Of a stretch of DNA of 64,000 nt, positions 7,474 to 15,706 are shown one piece after another (within the stretch, counting starts at the first letter, position 1; every line of letters starts with the position of its first letter). The DNA comes from 12-FULL-44-12b sp964348525 (GTDB lineage Bacteria; Patescibacteriota; Minisyncoccia; Phycocordibacterales; Zambryskibacteraceae). The stretch covers positions 1 through 64,000 of the forward strand of contig CAYGCY010000001.1 of NCBI GenBank assembly GCA_964348525.1, in the 5' to 3' direction. The notes beneath the pieces are model-generated. The model ran no database searches. It was given only the letters and a program-made list of their open reading frames with translations, and was not told where the DNA came from. Position numbers and translations under genes: made by a program.

Positions 7474-9246
7474 ATGAGTTTTCTCGAAATACTAGCCGAC
7501 AAGAAGCAGATTTCGGCTACAGACATTCCGTCTATTCAGGAGGAAGCGGAAAGCAAAGGAATTTCTCTAGAGCGCGCCCTTTTAAATAGGGGAGTTACTC
7601 CTGAGCAAATTTTGCAAAGCAAGGGAGAATTTTTAGATATTCCAGTGAGAGAGGTGGGCGAGGCAGAAGTGCCAGGGAGTGTGCTCGAGCTCATTCCTCA
7701 AGAATCGGCGGCGTATTATCAGTTTTCTCCACTAGCGGTTAATGAAGGAGTTCTTGAGGTGGGAATAGTTGACCCAGACAACATAGAGGCGAGAGACGCT
7801 TTGAATTTTATATCTTCAAAACTCAACATGCCCTTCAAACTTTTTCTTATATCAGAAGATGATTTGAAAAAAGTACTTACGCAATATAAAGGACTTACAG
7901 GAGAGGTTACGAAGGCACTAGGCGAGTTTGAAACAGAAATAGCAGAAGAATCTAAAAAAGCAGTTGGGCAGACAGATGAAGGGCCACAAGAAGTTGATGC
8001 CGGTATAGATGAAGCAATCACGGGTTCGATAGAAAGAAAAAATAAAGATGGAACCACTACCATCGTGGAAGATGCTCCTGTAGCAAAAATGGTCGGCACC
8101 ATACTTCGATACGCGATTGATGATAATGCTTCTGACATACACATAGAGCATATGGGGCAAAATGTGCGCGTACGTTTTCGTGTAGACGGCATACTAAATA
8201 CATACCTCACTCTGCCACCAAAAGTTCACCAGTCTGTTGTGGCCCGTATAAAAATACTTTCTTCAATGAGACTTGATGAAAAAAGAAAGCCCCAAGACTC
8301 GCGTTTTTCTACAAAAGTAGACGATAGAAAAGTAGATTTTCGTGTATCTACATTTCCTTCGTATTATGGAGAAAAAGTTGTGATGAGAATACTCGACCAA
8401 GCAAAGGGAGTGAGAACTCTCGAAGAATTGGGTTTGGCCGAAGAAAATATTAAAACAATAAGAAACGCAATGGATCGTCCATACGGGCTCATTCTTATCT
8501 CAGGACCTACAGGCTCAGGTAAATCAACCACCCTCTACGCCATGCTGAAAGAGTTTGACCGAGACCATAAAAATGTTTTGTCTCTCGAAGATCCTATTGA
8601 GTACAACATTGATGGAGTTTCCCAGTCTCAAATTCGTCCAGATATAGGCTATACATTTGCAACAGGTCTTCGCACAACACTAAGACAAGACCCAGACATA
8701 ATAATGGTGGGAGAAATTCGAGATAAAGAAACCGCACAACTTGCTATACAAGCGGCGCTTACTGGCCATGTAGTTTTGTCTACCATTCACACCAACAATG
8801 CTATTGGAGTGATTCCTCGTCTCATAGACATGGGTGTTGATCCGTACTTGATTCCTCCTACTTTGGTAATTGCTATTGCCCAAAGATTGGTAAGGACACT
8901 AGTGCCCGGAACTGGAAAGAAGATGTTGGTCGAGGGTTCTGTAAAAACCATGGTAGAAAAACAATTTGAAGATCTTCCAGAAGAATATAAAAAGAAAATA
9001 AAATTTGGTAAGGAATTTAGAGAGATAGAGCCAACAGAAGATAATCCAAGTGGTACAAAAGGTCGTATGGCCGTGATGGAAGTGCTCGAAATGGATAAAG
9101 AAATAGAAAAGCTCGTTTTGACCAATGCTGGTGAAGGGGAAATATATAAAGTGGCCAGAGCCAAAGGTATGCTTTCTATGAAAGAAGACGCAATACTTAA
9201 AGCCTTTCAAGGATTAATACCATTTGAAGAGGTAGCTGGATTATAA
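7474..9246 (+). CDS. pilB: Type IV pilus extension ATPase PilB
   Basis: A GspE/PilB-family ATPase of 590 residues that powers pilus assembly. Residues 1-150 form a MshEN-type N-domain. The ATPase core has Walker A GPTGSGKSTT (about 347-356), an Asp box with DPIEY, Walker B DIIMVGEIRD and the His box LSTIHTNNA. The tetracysteine zinc site found in many PilB proteins is missing: the region between the His box and the C-terminus has no cysteines. It sits in a tight operon between the PilP-position gene and the receiver gene. Confidence 0.95.
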   Translation: MSFLEILADKKQISATDIPSIQEEAESKGISLERALLNRGVTPEQILQSKGEFLDIPVREVGEAEVPGSVLELIPQESAAYYQFSPLAVNEGVLEVGIVDPDNIEARDALNFISSKLNMPFKLFLISEDDLKKVLTQYKGLTGEVTKALGEFETEIAEESKKAVGQTDEGPQEVDAGIDEAITGSIERKNKDGTTTIVEDAPVAKMVGTILRYAIDDNASDIHIEHMGQNVRVRFRVDGILNTYLTLPPKVHQSVVARIKILSSMRLDEKRKPQDSRFSTKVDDRKVDFRVSTFPSYYGEKVVMRILDQAKGVRTLEELGLAEENIKTIRNAMDRPYGLILISGPTGSGKSTTLYAMLKEFDRDHKNVLSLEDPIEYNIDGVSQSQIRPDIGYTFATGLRTTLRQDPDIIMVGEIRDKETAQLAIQAALTGHVVLSTIHTNNAIGVIPRLIDMGVDPYLIPPTLVIAIAQRLVRTLVPGTGKKMLVEGSVKTMVEKQFEDLPEEYKKKIKFGKEFREIEPTEDNPSGTKGRMAVMEVLEMDKEIEKLVLTNAGEGEIYKVARAKGMLSMKEDAILKAFQGLIPFEEVAGL

Positions 9247-9247
9247 A

Positions 9248-9649
9248 ATGCAGTTTGGCACTATCCAAAAAACAGTACTACTAGTAGACGATAATCGTTT
9301 TGTTGTTGAGCTATATGCTGACGCTTTTAGAAACGCCGGCTTTGATACAGATGTAGCCATAGGCGCTGCGGAAGCTTTAAAAAAAATAAGAAGTGAAAAG
9401 GTGTATGACGCGATTGTGGTAGATGTTGTAATGGTTGCGGTAGACGGCCTAGAACTTATAGAAAAAATAAAACAAGAAGGGTTATCCCAAAAATCTGTTT
9501 TTATAGTACTAACAAATGCGGTAGAGCCTGATAAAATAGACAAAGCCAAAGAGCTTGGGGTAGCTATGTATCTTACGAAAGTTTCCACAGTTCCGGTGGA
9601 AGCTGTGAGGCAAGTTGCCCAAGCGCTAGAAGCTCGTCCACGCATATGA
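9248..9649 (+). CDS. Stand-alone response-regulator receiver domain in the pilus operon
   Basis: 133 residues that make up a CheY-like receiver with no output domain. The acidic pair is in LLVDDN (about 13-14). The phospho-acceptor Asp is in AIVVDVVM (about residue 59), the conserved Thr in IVLTNA and the Lys in MYLTK. It starts one base after pilB and its stop overlaps the pilT start (ATGA at 9646), so it is co-translated with the extension and retraction motors. It probably gates pilus dynamics. No histidine kinase is encoded in the window. Confidence 0.9.
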   Translation: MQFGTIQKTVLLVDDNRFVVELYADAFRNAGFDTDVAIGAAEALKKIRSEKVYDAIVVDVVMVAVDGLELIEKIKQEGLSQKSVFIVLTNAVEPDKIDKAKELGVAMYLTKVSTVPVEAVRQVAQALEARPRI

Positions 9650-10716
9650 ATAAAGAAGCAAGCACACAACTTTTCTCATCATTGGTAGAGATATGCGTTT
9701 CTGAAAACGGCTCCGATCTTCATATATCTGAAGACAGGGTCCCTATGGTAAGAGTAGATGGTTTTTTAATACCCTTGGTCAAGCAAGACAAATTTACAAA
9801 GGAGGGCGTGGAAGGAATATTGTCTATTATTTTATCCGACAGTAATTTCGAAGAATTTAAAGCGCGCAAAGAAGTAGATTTCGGATACACGCACAATGGT
9901 ACAGCTAGATTTAGAGGAAATGCGTATTATGAATTAGGCAAAATTTCTATAGCGCTTCGTCTCATTCCTCAAAAAATTCGTACTCTCGTAGAACTAAATT
10001 TGCCTCCAGCGCTTGAACAATTTGCGCACAGACAGCAGGGGTTCTTTTTGGTGGTGGGGCCAGCGGGGCATGGTAAAACCACTACTTTGGCCGCGCTTAT
10101 TGACATGATTAATCATGAAAGGCTTGAGCACATCATTACAATAGAAAGCCCTGTTGAATATATTTTCACCGAAGATAAGGCGCTTATTGACCAAAGAGAA
10201 GTAAAAATAGATACACCAAGCTTCCATGATGCTTTGCGTGGAATCTTCAGACAAGACATTGATGTTTTGATGATAGGAGAAATGAGAGATATAGAGACCA
10301 TTTCAACTGCAGTAACAGCGGCAGAAACGGGTCACTATGTCATGACTACTCTTCACACAAATACGGCTAGCCAGACGATAGAGCGTATTATTGACTCATT
10401 TCCAGCCAACCAGCAAAACCAAATAAGGGTTCAGCTGTCCGGCTCTTTAGCCGGCATTTTCTCTCAGCGCCTTATTCCTCGCATTTCAGGTGGTCTTATT
10501 CCGGCCTATGAACTTCTTATAAATAATGTTGCTGTATCAAATCTAATAAGAGACAACAGGACCCACGAGATAGATAATGTAATAGAGACATCTTCAGAGC
10601 TTGGAATGCTCGACCTAAATAAGTCTCTAGCGGATTTGGTGCGCAGAGGTGAGATAACCGCAGAAAATGCATTCTTGTACTCAACAGACCCGAGGTCTCT
10701 AGAAAAAATGATGTAA
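9646..10716 (+). CDS. pilT: Type IV pilus retraction ATPase PilT
   Basis: 356 residues matching PilT, the ATPase that depolymerises pili for twitching and DNA uptake. Walker A is GPAGHGKTTTLAAL, with His inside the loop. Asp-box IESPVEYIF, Walker B DVLMIGEMRD and His-box MTTLHTNTASQTI follow in order. The C-terminal part has the FPANQQNQIRVQLS segment characteristic of PilT. The start overlaps the receiver gene by 4 nt. Confidence 0.95.
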   Translation: MNKEASTQLFSSLVEICVSENGSDLHISEDRVPMVRVDGFLIPLVKQDKFTKEGVEGILSIILSDSNFEEFKARKEVDFGYTHNGTARFRGNAYYELGKISIALRLIPQKIRTLVELNLPPALEQFAHRQQGFFLVVGPAGHGKTTTLAALIDMINHERLEHIITIESPVEYIFTEDKALIDQREVKIDTPSFHDALRGIFRQDIDVLMIGEMRDIETISTAVTAAETGHYVMTTLHTNTASQTIERIIDSFPANQQNQIRVQLSGSLAGIFSQRLIPRISGGLIPAYELLINNVAVSNLIRDNRTHEIDNVIETSSELGMLDLNKSLADLVRRGEITAENAFLYSTDPRSLEKMM

Positions 10717-10720
10717 TAAC

Positions 10721-11932
10721 ATGCTTTACAAATACCAAACAGTATCTTTAGAGGGAAGGAAAGAGGAGGGGAATATAGACGCCTCTTCCGTTGACATTGC
10801 TATTGCCTCTTTACACAAAAGAGGGCTGACCGTTTCTGAAATTCATCCAATAGAAGAAAAGAAAAAATTCGGCGTGTTCAATAGTTTTTTCAATAGAGTT
10901 ACAAACAAAGATGTAGTGATACTCTCAAGACAGCTCTCGACCCTTTTTGATGCCCAAGTCTCGGCCCTCAGAGTATTTAAACTTCTAGCAGGAGAAATAG
11001 AAAATCCAACCTTGAGGAGTGCTCTTACCGAAGTAACAGATGATTTGCAGGGAGGCGCCCCTATATCAAAAGCCCTGTCCAAACATCCTAAAATATTCTC
11101 TGATTTCTATGTAAGTATGGTGAAGGCTGGCGAAGAGACAGGAAAGCTCGACGACACATTTACATATTTGGCCGACCACTTAGATAGAACTTACGAAGTA
11201 ACATCAAAAGCGCGTAACGCTTTTATATATCCAGTGTTCGTTATTACTGTGTTTATTGGTGTGATGGTAATGATGTTTACTCTAATCATTCCTAAAATTT
11301 CAGTAATCATAAAAGACTCGGGCCAAACTATCCCCATATTTACCAAAGTAATATTTGCTGCCTCAGAATTCTTTTTGAATTACGGTGTATTTATCGCTGC
11401 GCTTTTGGTGGTCGGTGGTTTCTTTTTTGCCAAATTTTTGAGAACAAAAGAAGGAAGAATAGCTTTGGATACTGCAAGAATTTCATACCCATACATTGGA
11501 GACCTCTACAAAAAAATGTATCTCTCAATTATTTCAGACAATATGCACACTATGGTTTCTTCGGGCATCCCAATGCTTAAAGCAATAGAAATTACCCAAA
11601 ATGTCATAGACAACGCAGTTTATAAAGACATCCTTGGGACTGCTGCTCTTGAAGTAAAAGCTGGAAGCCCTCTTTCTGCAGCGCTATCTAAATACAGAGA
11701 AATACCAAGTATCTTGATTCAGATGATAAGGGTGGGAGAAGAAACAGGGGAGCTTGGGAATATTTTAAATACCATGGCCAAGTTTTATGAAAGAGAGGTT
11801 AGAAACGCCGTTGATGTTTTGGTGAGCCTTATAGAGCCCGTGATGATAGTTTTCCTAGGGTTAGGGGTAGGGCTCTTAATGGCTGCTGTACTTTTGCCTA
11901 TATACAATATGGCATCCGGAACCGGTTTTTAA
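10721..11932 (+). CDS. pilC: Type IV pilus inner-membrane platform protein PilC
   Basis: 403 residues with two GspF domains. Each begins with a cytoplasmic helical bundle (about 65-165 and 270-370) and contains the LDxxxxxLADHLDR / LGNILNTMAKFYERE segments, followed by membrane helices near 170-190, 215-235 and 375-398. PilC is the membrane platform on which PilB and PilT act. It begins 4 nt after pilT and ends the motor operon. Confidence 0.95.
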   Translation: MLYKYQTVSLEGRKEEGNIDASSVDIAIASLHKRGLTVSEIHPIEEKKKFGVFNSFFNRVTNKDVVILSRQLSTLFDAQVSALRVFKLLAGEIENPTLRSALTEVTDDLQGGAPISKALSKHPKIFSDFYVSMVKAGEETGKLDDTFTYLADHLDRTYEVTSKARNAFIYPVFVITVFIGVMVMMFTLIIPKISVIIKDSGQTIPIFTKVIFAASEFFLNYGVFIAALLVVGGFFFAKFLRTKEGRIALDTARISYPYIGDLYKKMYLSIISDNMHTMVSSGIPMLKAIEITQNVIDNAVYKDILGTAALEVKAGSPLSAALSKYREIPSILIQMIRVGEETGELGNILNTMAKFYEREVRNAVDVLVSLIEPVMIVFLGLGVGLLMAAVLLPIYNMASGTGF

Positions 11933-12012
11933 GCAATCCACAATAAAAAGAGGCTCGTTTTTTAACGGTGTATAATGTTTCAAGCCTTAACAGGTAGTTT
12001 AAAAATAAATAA

Positions 12013-12534
12013 ATGAAATTATTAAGAAAAATAGGTGGTGGTCACGGAATCAAGGGCGGGAATGAGAGAGGCTTCTCTCTTATTGAGCTTTTGGTGGTTA
12101 TCGCCATTATAGGTGTGCTTTCTTCAATCGTTCTCGCAAGCTTGAATACTGCTAGAAATAAAGGCTCTGATGCTGCTGTAAAAAGCAACTTAGCAAACAT
12201 AAGAGCTCAGGCAGAAATTTTCTATGACACTTATGGTACATATGGAGGCTCTACCGGCAACCCTGCCGCGTGCCCAGCTTACCAGTCTGGAACAACCCCA
12301 AGCGCGTCGACAAACATGTTCTCTACTGACTCAACTATCGCAAGCATGACCCTTGCAGCAGCAAGTGCTGGAGGTGGAACTACGGAAACACGATGCTGGA
12401 GTAGTGGCTCTAAGTGGTTTGTTACAGCTAAATTGAAGTCTACAGGCTATTGGTGCGTTGACAGTGCCGGAGCTTCTGGTGCTAAGACCAATCAGGCAGG
12501 TGTAAGTACAGATGAATGTGCTGATATAAACTAA
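12013..12534 (+). CDS. pilA: Type IV pilin (major pilin candidate)
   Basis: This 173-residue prepilin has a long basic leader ending in Gly before the processing site (ERG|FSLIELLVVIAIIGVLS), with Glu at mature position 5. The hydrophobic alpha-1 helix is followed by NTARNKGSDAAVKSNLANIRAQAE and a C-terminal beta region with four cysteines that could form disulphides. It has a separate upstream region and a strong terminator, as expected for an abundant structural subunit. Confidence 0.93.
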   Translation: MKLLRKIGGGHGIKGGNERGFSLIELLVVIAIIGVLSSIVLASLNTARNKGSDAAVKSNLANIRAQAEIFYDTYGTYGGSTGNPAACPAYQSGTTPSASTNMFSTDSTIASMTLAAASAGGGTTETRCWSSGSKWFVTAKLKSTGYWCVDSAGASGAKTNQAGVSTDECADIN

Positions 12535-12554
12535 ATCAGACGTTTATAGTTTTT

Positions 12555-12592
12555 AGCAAAAACCGAGGGTTTAACCCTCGGTTTTTGCTGTA
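12555..12592 (+). terminator. Rho-independent terminator after pilin gene
   Basis: A near-perfect palindrome of 35 nt (AGCAAAAACCGAGGGTT and its complement) with a T-run in the 3' arm, about 20 nt after the pilin stop. Confidence 0.88.
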
Positions 12593-12604
12593 CAATATAT
12601 TTAT

Positions 12605-13426
12605 ATGTACCAGTTTTCGGCCTATATATTTTTGTTTATTTTAGGATTGGTTGTAGGTAGTTTTACAAATGTAATAGTGCTCAGACGCTCTACCGGCAAA
12701 GGTATACATGGGCGATCAAAATGTACTTCCTGTTCCCATACACTTGGGGTTTTTGATCTTATTCCAATACTTTCGTATGTTTTTTTAAGGGGAAAATGCA
12801 GATATTGTGGAGCGAAGATATCTCCAATGTACCCGCTAGTGGAGTTTGTAACAGGCTTAATGTTTGTTCTTGTGGGAATGAAATCTCTTTTCTTGGGGGC
12901 TTCATTTTTCTATTACTACGCTCTCTTTTTGGAGATAACTTTTTGGTCCGTAATTTTAGCTATCATTCTTTATGATCTTAAACACACCATAATACCCAAT
13001 GCTTGGGCGCTAGTTGCTACGGTGGTGTCGATTTTGTTCTCGCTCTCTATTTATTGGGGAGAATGGAAGTCTTTTCTGTATTCTATTTTGTCCGGAATAA
13101 TTTTTGGAGGATTCTTTTTCCTAATATGGCTTTTATCTCGCGGTAAGTGGATGGGTTTGGGGGACGCAAAACTTGCTTTTCCTCTTGGTGTCTTTGTCGG
13201 GCTAGGTAAACTCTTTTCCTCATGGGCTCTTTCATTTTGGATAGGCGCTCTTGTGATGCTTCTATACATGCTTATAGACATGTTTACTGGAATAAGAAGA
13301 AAAAGGCCAGCTGGCTTTGACAGTCAAACCATAACTTTTAAAAGTGAAGTACCGTTTGGCCCGTTTCTTTTTATAGGATCTTTTATGGCTTATTTGGGAG
13401 TAATAATTCCTATAAATGGATTTTAG
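12605..13426 (+). CDS. pilD: Prepilin peptidase / N-methyltransferase
   Basis: 273 residues, polytopic, matching PilD/GspO. The N-terminal methylase region begins with GSFTNVIVLR and has a four-cysteine zinc site (CTSC and CRYC, about residues 38-73). The catalytic aspartates are in the family motifs at YDLKHTIIPN and MGLGDAKL (GxGD). It cleaves and methylates the pilin and minor pilins encoded around it. Confidence 0.94.
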   Translation: MYQFSAYIFLFILGLVVGSFTNVIVLRRSTGKGIHGRSKCTSCSHTLGVFDLIPILSYVFLRGKCRYCGAKISPMYPLVEFVTGLMFVLVGMKSLFLGASFFYYYALFLEITFWSVILAIILYDLKHTIIPNAWALVATVVSILFSLSIYWGEWKSFLYSILSGIIFGGFFFLIWLLSRGKWMGLGDAKLAFPLGVFVGLGKLFSSWALSFWIGALVMLLYMLIDMFTGIRRKRPAGFDSQTITFKSEVPFGPFLFIGSFMAYLGVIIPINGF

Positions 13427-13427
13427 T

Positions 13428-14060
13428 ATGAAATATTTAAGCAAAAATAAGGGCTTTAGCATAATAGAAATGATCGTATCCATAGGGATAGTCTCGATGA
13501 TTTTAGCGGTTATAGTTTTCAATCAGGGAGACTTCAATGATAGGCTTTCTCTCTCGACAAATGCGAACGATTTGGAGCTCTACTTTAGACAGGCACAAAT
13601 TTATGGTATTTCAGTAAAAGAATTTTCTCCGGCATCCGGTGAATTCACTAGTCCCTATGGTATTTCTGTAAACAAAGTTACTGGAAATGATGGTACATTT
13701 TTTACTCTCTTCGCTGACAGGGGGGTACCAAACGGTATCTACGACGGAGATTCCACCTGCTCTCAAGATATTGGTTCTGAATGCATCAAAAGTGTAGTAT
13801 TTTCTAGAGGAATAACAATAGAGGAGATTTGTGCTGAAAAACCAAACGGTGAAGCAGAATGTGCCCCCAATGTTGGTCGTGCAGATATTACATTTGTGCG
13901 TCCCAATCCAGCGGCGAATGTGATACTTTTTAACCAGCCTGGTAATTTAGTGAATATAGGCAATGTAATAGCGGTAAGGATTAGGCTACTTTCACCAAAA
14001 GGAAATAGAGCCTCTGTTTATGTGTATACCACGGGACAAATATCTATACAAAATAACTAA
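13428..14060 (+). CDS. Minor pilin / pseudopilin (GspH/FimT-like)
   Basis: About 210 residues from ATG 13428. An in-frame ATG at 13416 overlaps the pilD end and is less likely. The processing site is KNKG|FSIIEMIVSIGIVSMIL with Glu at +5. The mature domain is beta-rich and has a few cysteines (near CSQDIGSEC and EICAEK). It is the first of four consecutive pilin-like genes, probably priming the pilus tip. Confidence 0.88.
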   Translation: MKYLSKNKGFSIIEMIVSIGIVSMILAVIVFNQGDFNDRLSLSTNANDLELYFRQAQIYGISVKEFSPASGEFTSPYGISVNKVTGNDGTFFTLFADRGVPNGIYDGDSTCSQDIGSECIKSVVFSRGITIEEICAEKPNGEAECAPNVGRADITFVRPNPAANVILFNQPGNLVNIGNVIAVRIRLLSPKGNRASVYVYTTGQISIQNN

Positions 14061-14061
14061 C

Positions 14062-14607
14062 GTGAAAAACACAAGCTCAAACAAAAAAGGATTTACATTG
14101 GTGGAAATAATAGTGGCTATCGCTATTTTTATTGTTCTCGTTACTATATCAATGGGTGCAATAGCGGGGATATTTGACGCTAACAGAAAATCTCAGTCCC
14201 TGAAAGCCATAATGACCAATCTTAATTTTGCTGTGGAAATAATGGCGCGTGAAATAAGATTTGGAAGCAAATACCATTGTGGTACGACAGGGGATTGGAG
14301 TTTGCCACAAGACTGTTCGTCCGGCGACAATATCATCACCTTTGAATCTAGTAGTGGTGGAGAAATCACTTACAGATTAAACGGTAGTACTTTGGAAAAA
14401 TCTGAAGATGGGGGCAATTCATATTTAGGCATTACTGCTCCTGAAATAAATATAGAATCTATGAAATTTTTTGTTACAGGGGCAGAACTTTCCTCAAAAC
14501 AGCCTAAAGTCTTGATACTCATAAGGGGGCACGCTGGGAACAAGCCAACTATCCAGTCCAGCTTTACTATTCAAACCACGGTCTCCCAAAGAATTTTAGA
14601 CTCCTAA
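14062..14607 (+). CDS. Minor pilin / pseudopilin (PilW/PulJ-like)
   Basis: About 181 residues starting at GTG 14062, one base after the preceding stop. Longer readings from 14020 overlap the upstream gene. It has the class III prepilin signal SNKKG|FTLVEIIVAIAIF with Glu at +5, then a periplasmic domain with two cysteines near CGTTGDWSLPQDC. It belongs to the minor-pilin set. Confidence 0.87.
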   Translation: MKNTSSNKKGFTLVEIIVAIAIFIVLVTISMGAIAGIFDANRKSQSLKAIMTNLNFAVEIMAREIRFGSKYHCGTTGDWSLPQDCSSGDNIITFESSSGGEITYRLNGSTLEKSEDGGNSYLGITAPEINIESMKFFVTGAELSSKQPKVLILIRGHAGNKPTIQSSFTIQTTVSQRILDS

Positions 14608-14608
14608 A

Positions 14609-15181
14609 ATGAAAAAAAACATACACAACTATAAAAATTCAAGAGGATTTACAGTTTTGGAAACGCTGGTTGCTATAGCGGTGCTTATAGTCTCTCTTAC
14701 CGCTGCATTTTCTGTAGCTCAAAACGGACTCTCTACCTCAATGTCTGCTCGTGATGAAGTTTCTGCTTATTATTTGGCACAAGAGGCGGTAGAAATGATA
14801 AAAAATATAAGAGACAACAATAGTATTAATGGTGATCCTTGGCTTACTGGAATTGCCGGTAATTCGTCCGACCCATGCTATTTTGGCAATTACTGCGTAA
14901 TTGATTCTCCCAACGAATATTTTGCTATATGCAGTGGCTCAACTGCTGAAGATTGCCCTCTTTTAAAACAGGACAAAACTGCAAATTCCGTCACTTTAGG
15001 AATGTATGGCGCGGAGCCGGTGGCGACTGCTAGCTGGGATACCACAAACTTCAGACGTTCAATCAATATAAAACAAATAAATAGTGACGAAATAGCAGTA
15101 AATGTGACAGTATCGTGGTCGAAGGGGGCTTTTTCAAATAAATTTGTAATGAGAGAAAATGTATTTAATTGGCAAAGATAA
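14609..15181 (+). CDS. Minor pilin (PilV-like)
   Basis: 190 residues with prepilin site NSRG|FTVLETLVAIAVLIVS. The segment SARDEVSAYYLAQEAVEMIKNIRD after the helix is characteristic of PilV/GspI-type minor pilins. The mature domain holds several cysteines likely to form disulphides. It starts 1 nt after the previous gene. Confidence 0.88.
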   Translation: MKKNIHNYKNSRGFTVLETLVAIAVLIVSLTAAFSVAQNGLSTSMSARDEVSAYYLAQEAVEMIKNIRDNNSINGDPWLTGIAGNSSDPCYFGNYCVIDSPNEYFAICSGSTAEDCPLLKQDKTANSVTLGMYGAEPVATASWDTTNFRRSINIKQINSDEIAVNVTVSWSKGAFSNKFVMRENVFNWQR

Positions 15182-15182
15182 A

Positions 15183-15689
15183 ATGACAATCGAATTGCAA
15201 AAAAATAAAAAATGTTTCAAAAACACAAAACGAGGGGTCACTTTGTATGTCGCCATAGTGGTTACTAGTGCCCTTTTATTGGTTTCTTTTGCTATTGCTA
15301 ATGTTACTTTTAAACAAGCATCTCTCGCTTCAATAAACAAAGATTCTCATTTGGCATTTTTTGCTGCTGATTCTGGTGCAGAGTGTGCGCTTTATTGGGA
15401 TTTGAAAAATCCGACTGGTGGTAGCGCTTTTTCCACTTCTACTGTGTCACAAATAAGCTGTAATTATGACGGTATTCAAAATGCAGACAATGAAAATATG
15501 CAAGTCGGCGGTCTCACTACCTCGGAATTCAATATCACATTCAATCCTGAACCATACTGTACAAAAGTGACGGTAACAAAAGCTTACCAAGGAGGTAATC
15601 TAACCACTAAAATAGAATCTAGGGGCTATAACACCTGTGATTCGTCTAATCCAAGAAGGGTAGAAAGAGCCGTGCGTATAGAGTACTAA
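15183..15689 (+). CDS. Pilus-associated PilX-like protein
   Basis: About 168 residues from ATG 15183; an upstream in-frame ATG (15159) overlaps the preceding gene. It has a pilin-like N-terminus, KRGVTLYVAIVVTSALLLVSFAIANV, in which the +5 residue is not Glu, then the ASINKDSHLAFFAADSGAECALYW segment typical of PilX-type minor pilins. Lack of Glu5 is a known feature of tip-type or non-canonical minor pilins. Confidence 0.82.
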   Translation: MTIELQKNKKCFKNTKRGVTLYVAIVVTSALLLVSFAIANVTFKQASLASINKDSHLAFFAADSGAECALYWDLKNPTGGSAFSTSTVSQISCNYDGIQNADNENMQVGGLTTSEFNITFNPEPYCTKVTVTKAYQGGNLTTKIESRGYNTCDSSNPRRVERAVRIEY

Positions 15690-15706
15690 ATAGTATAATC
15701 AGGCTC

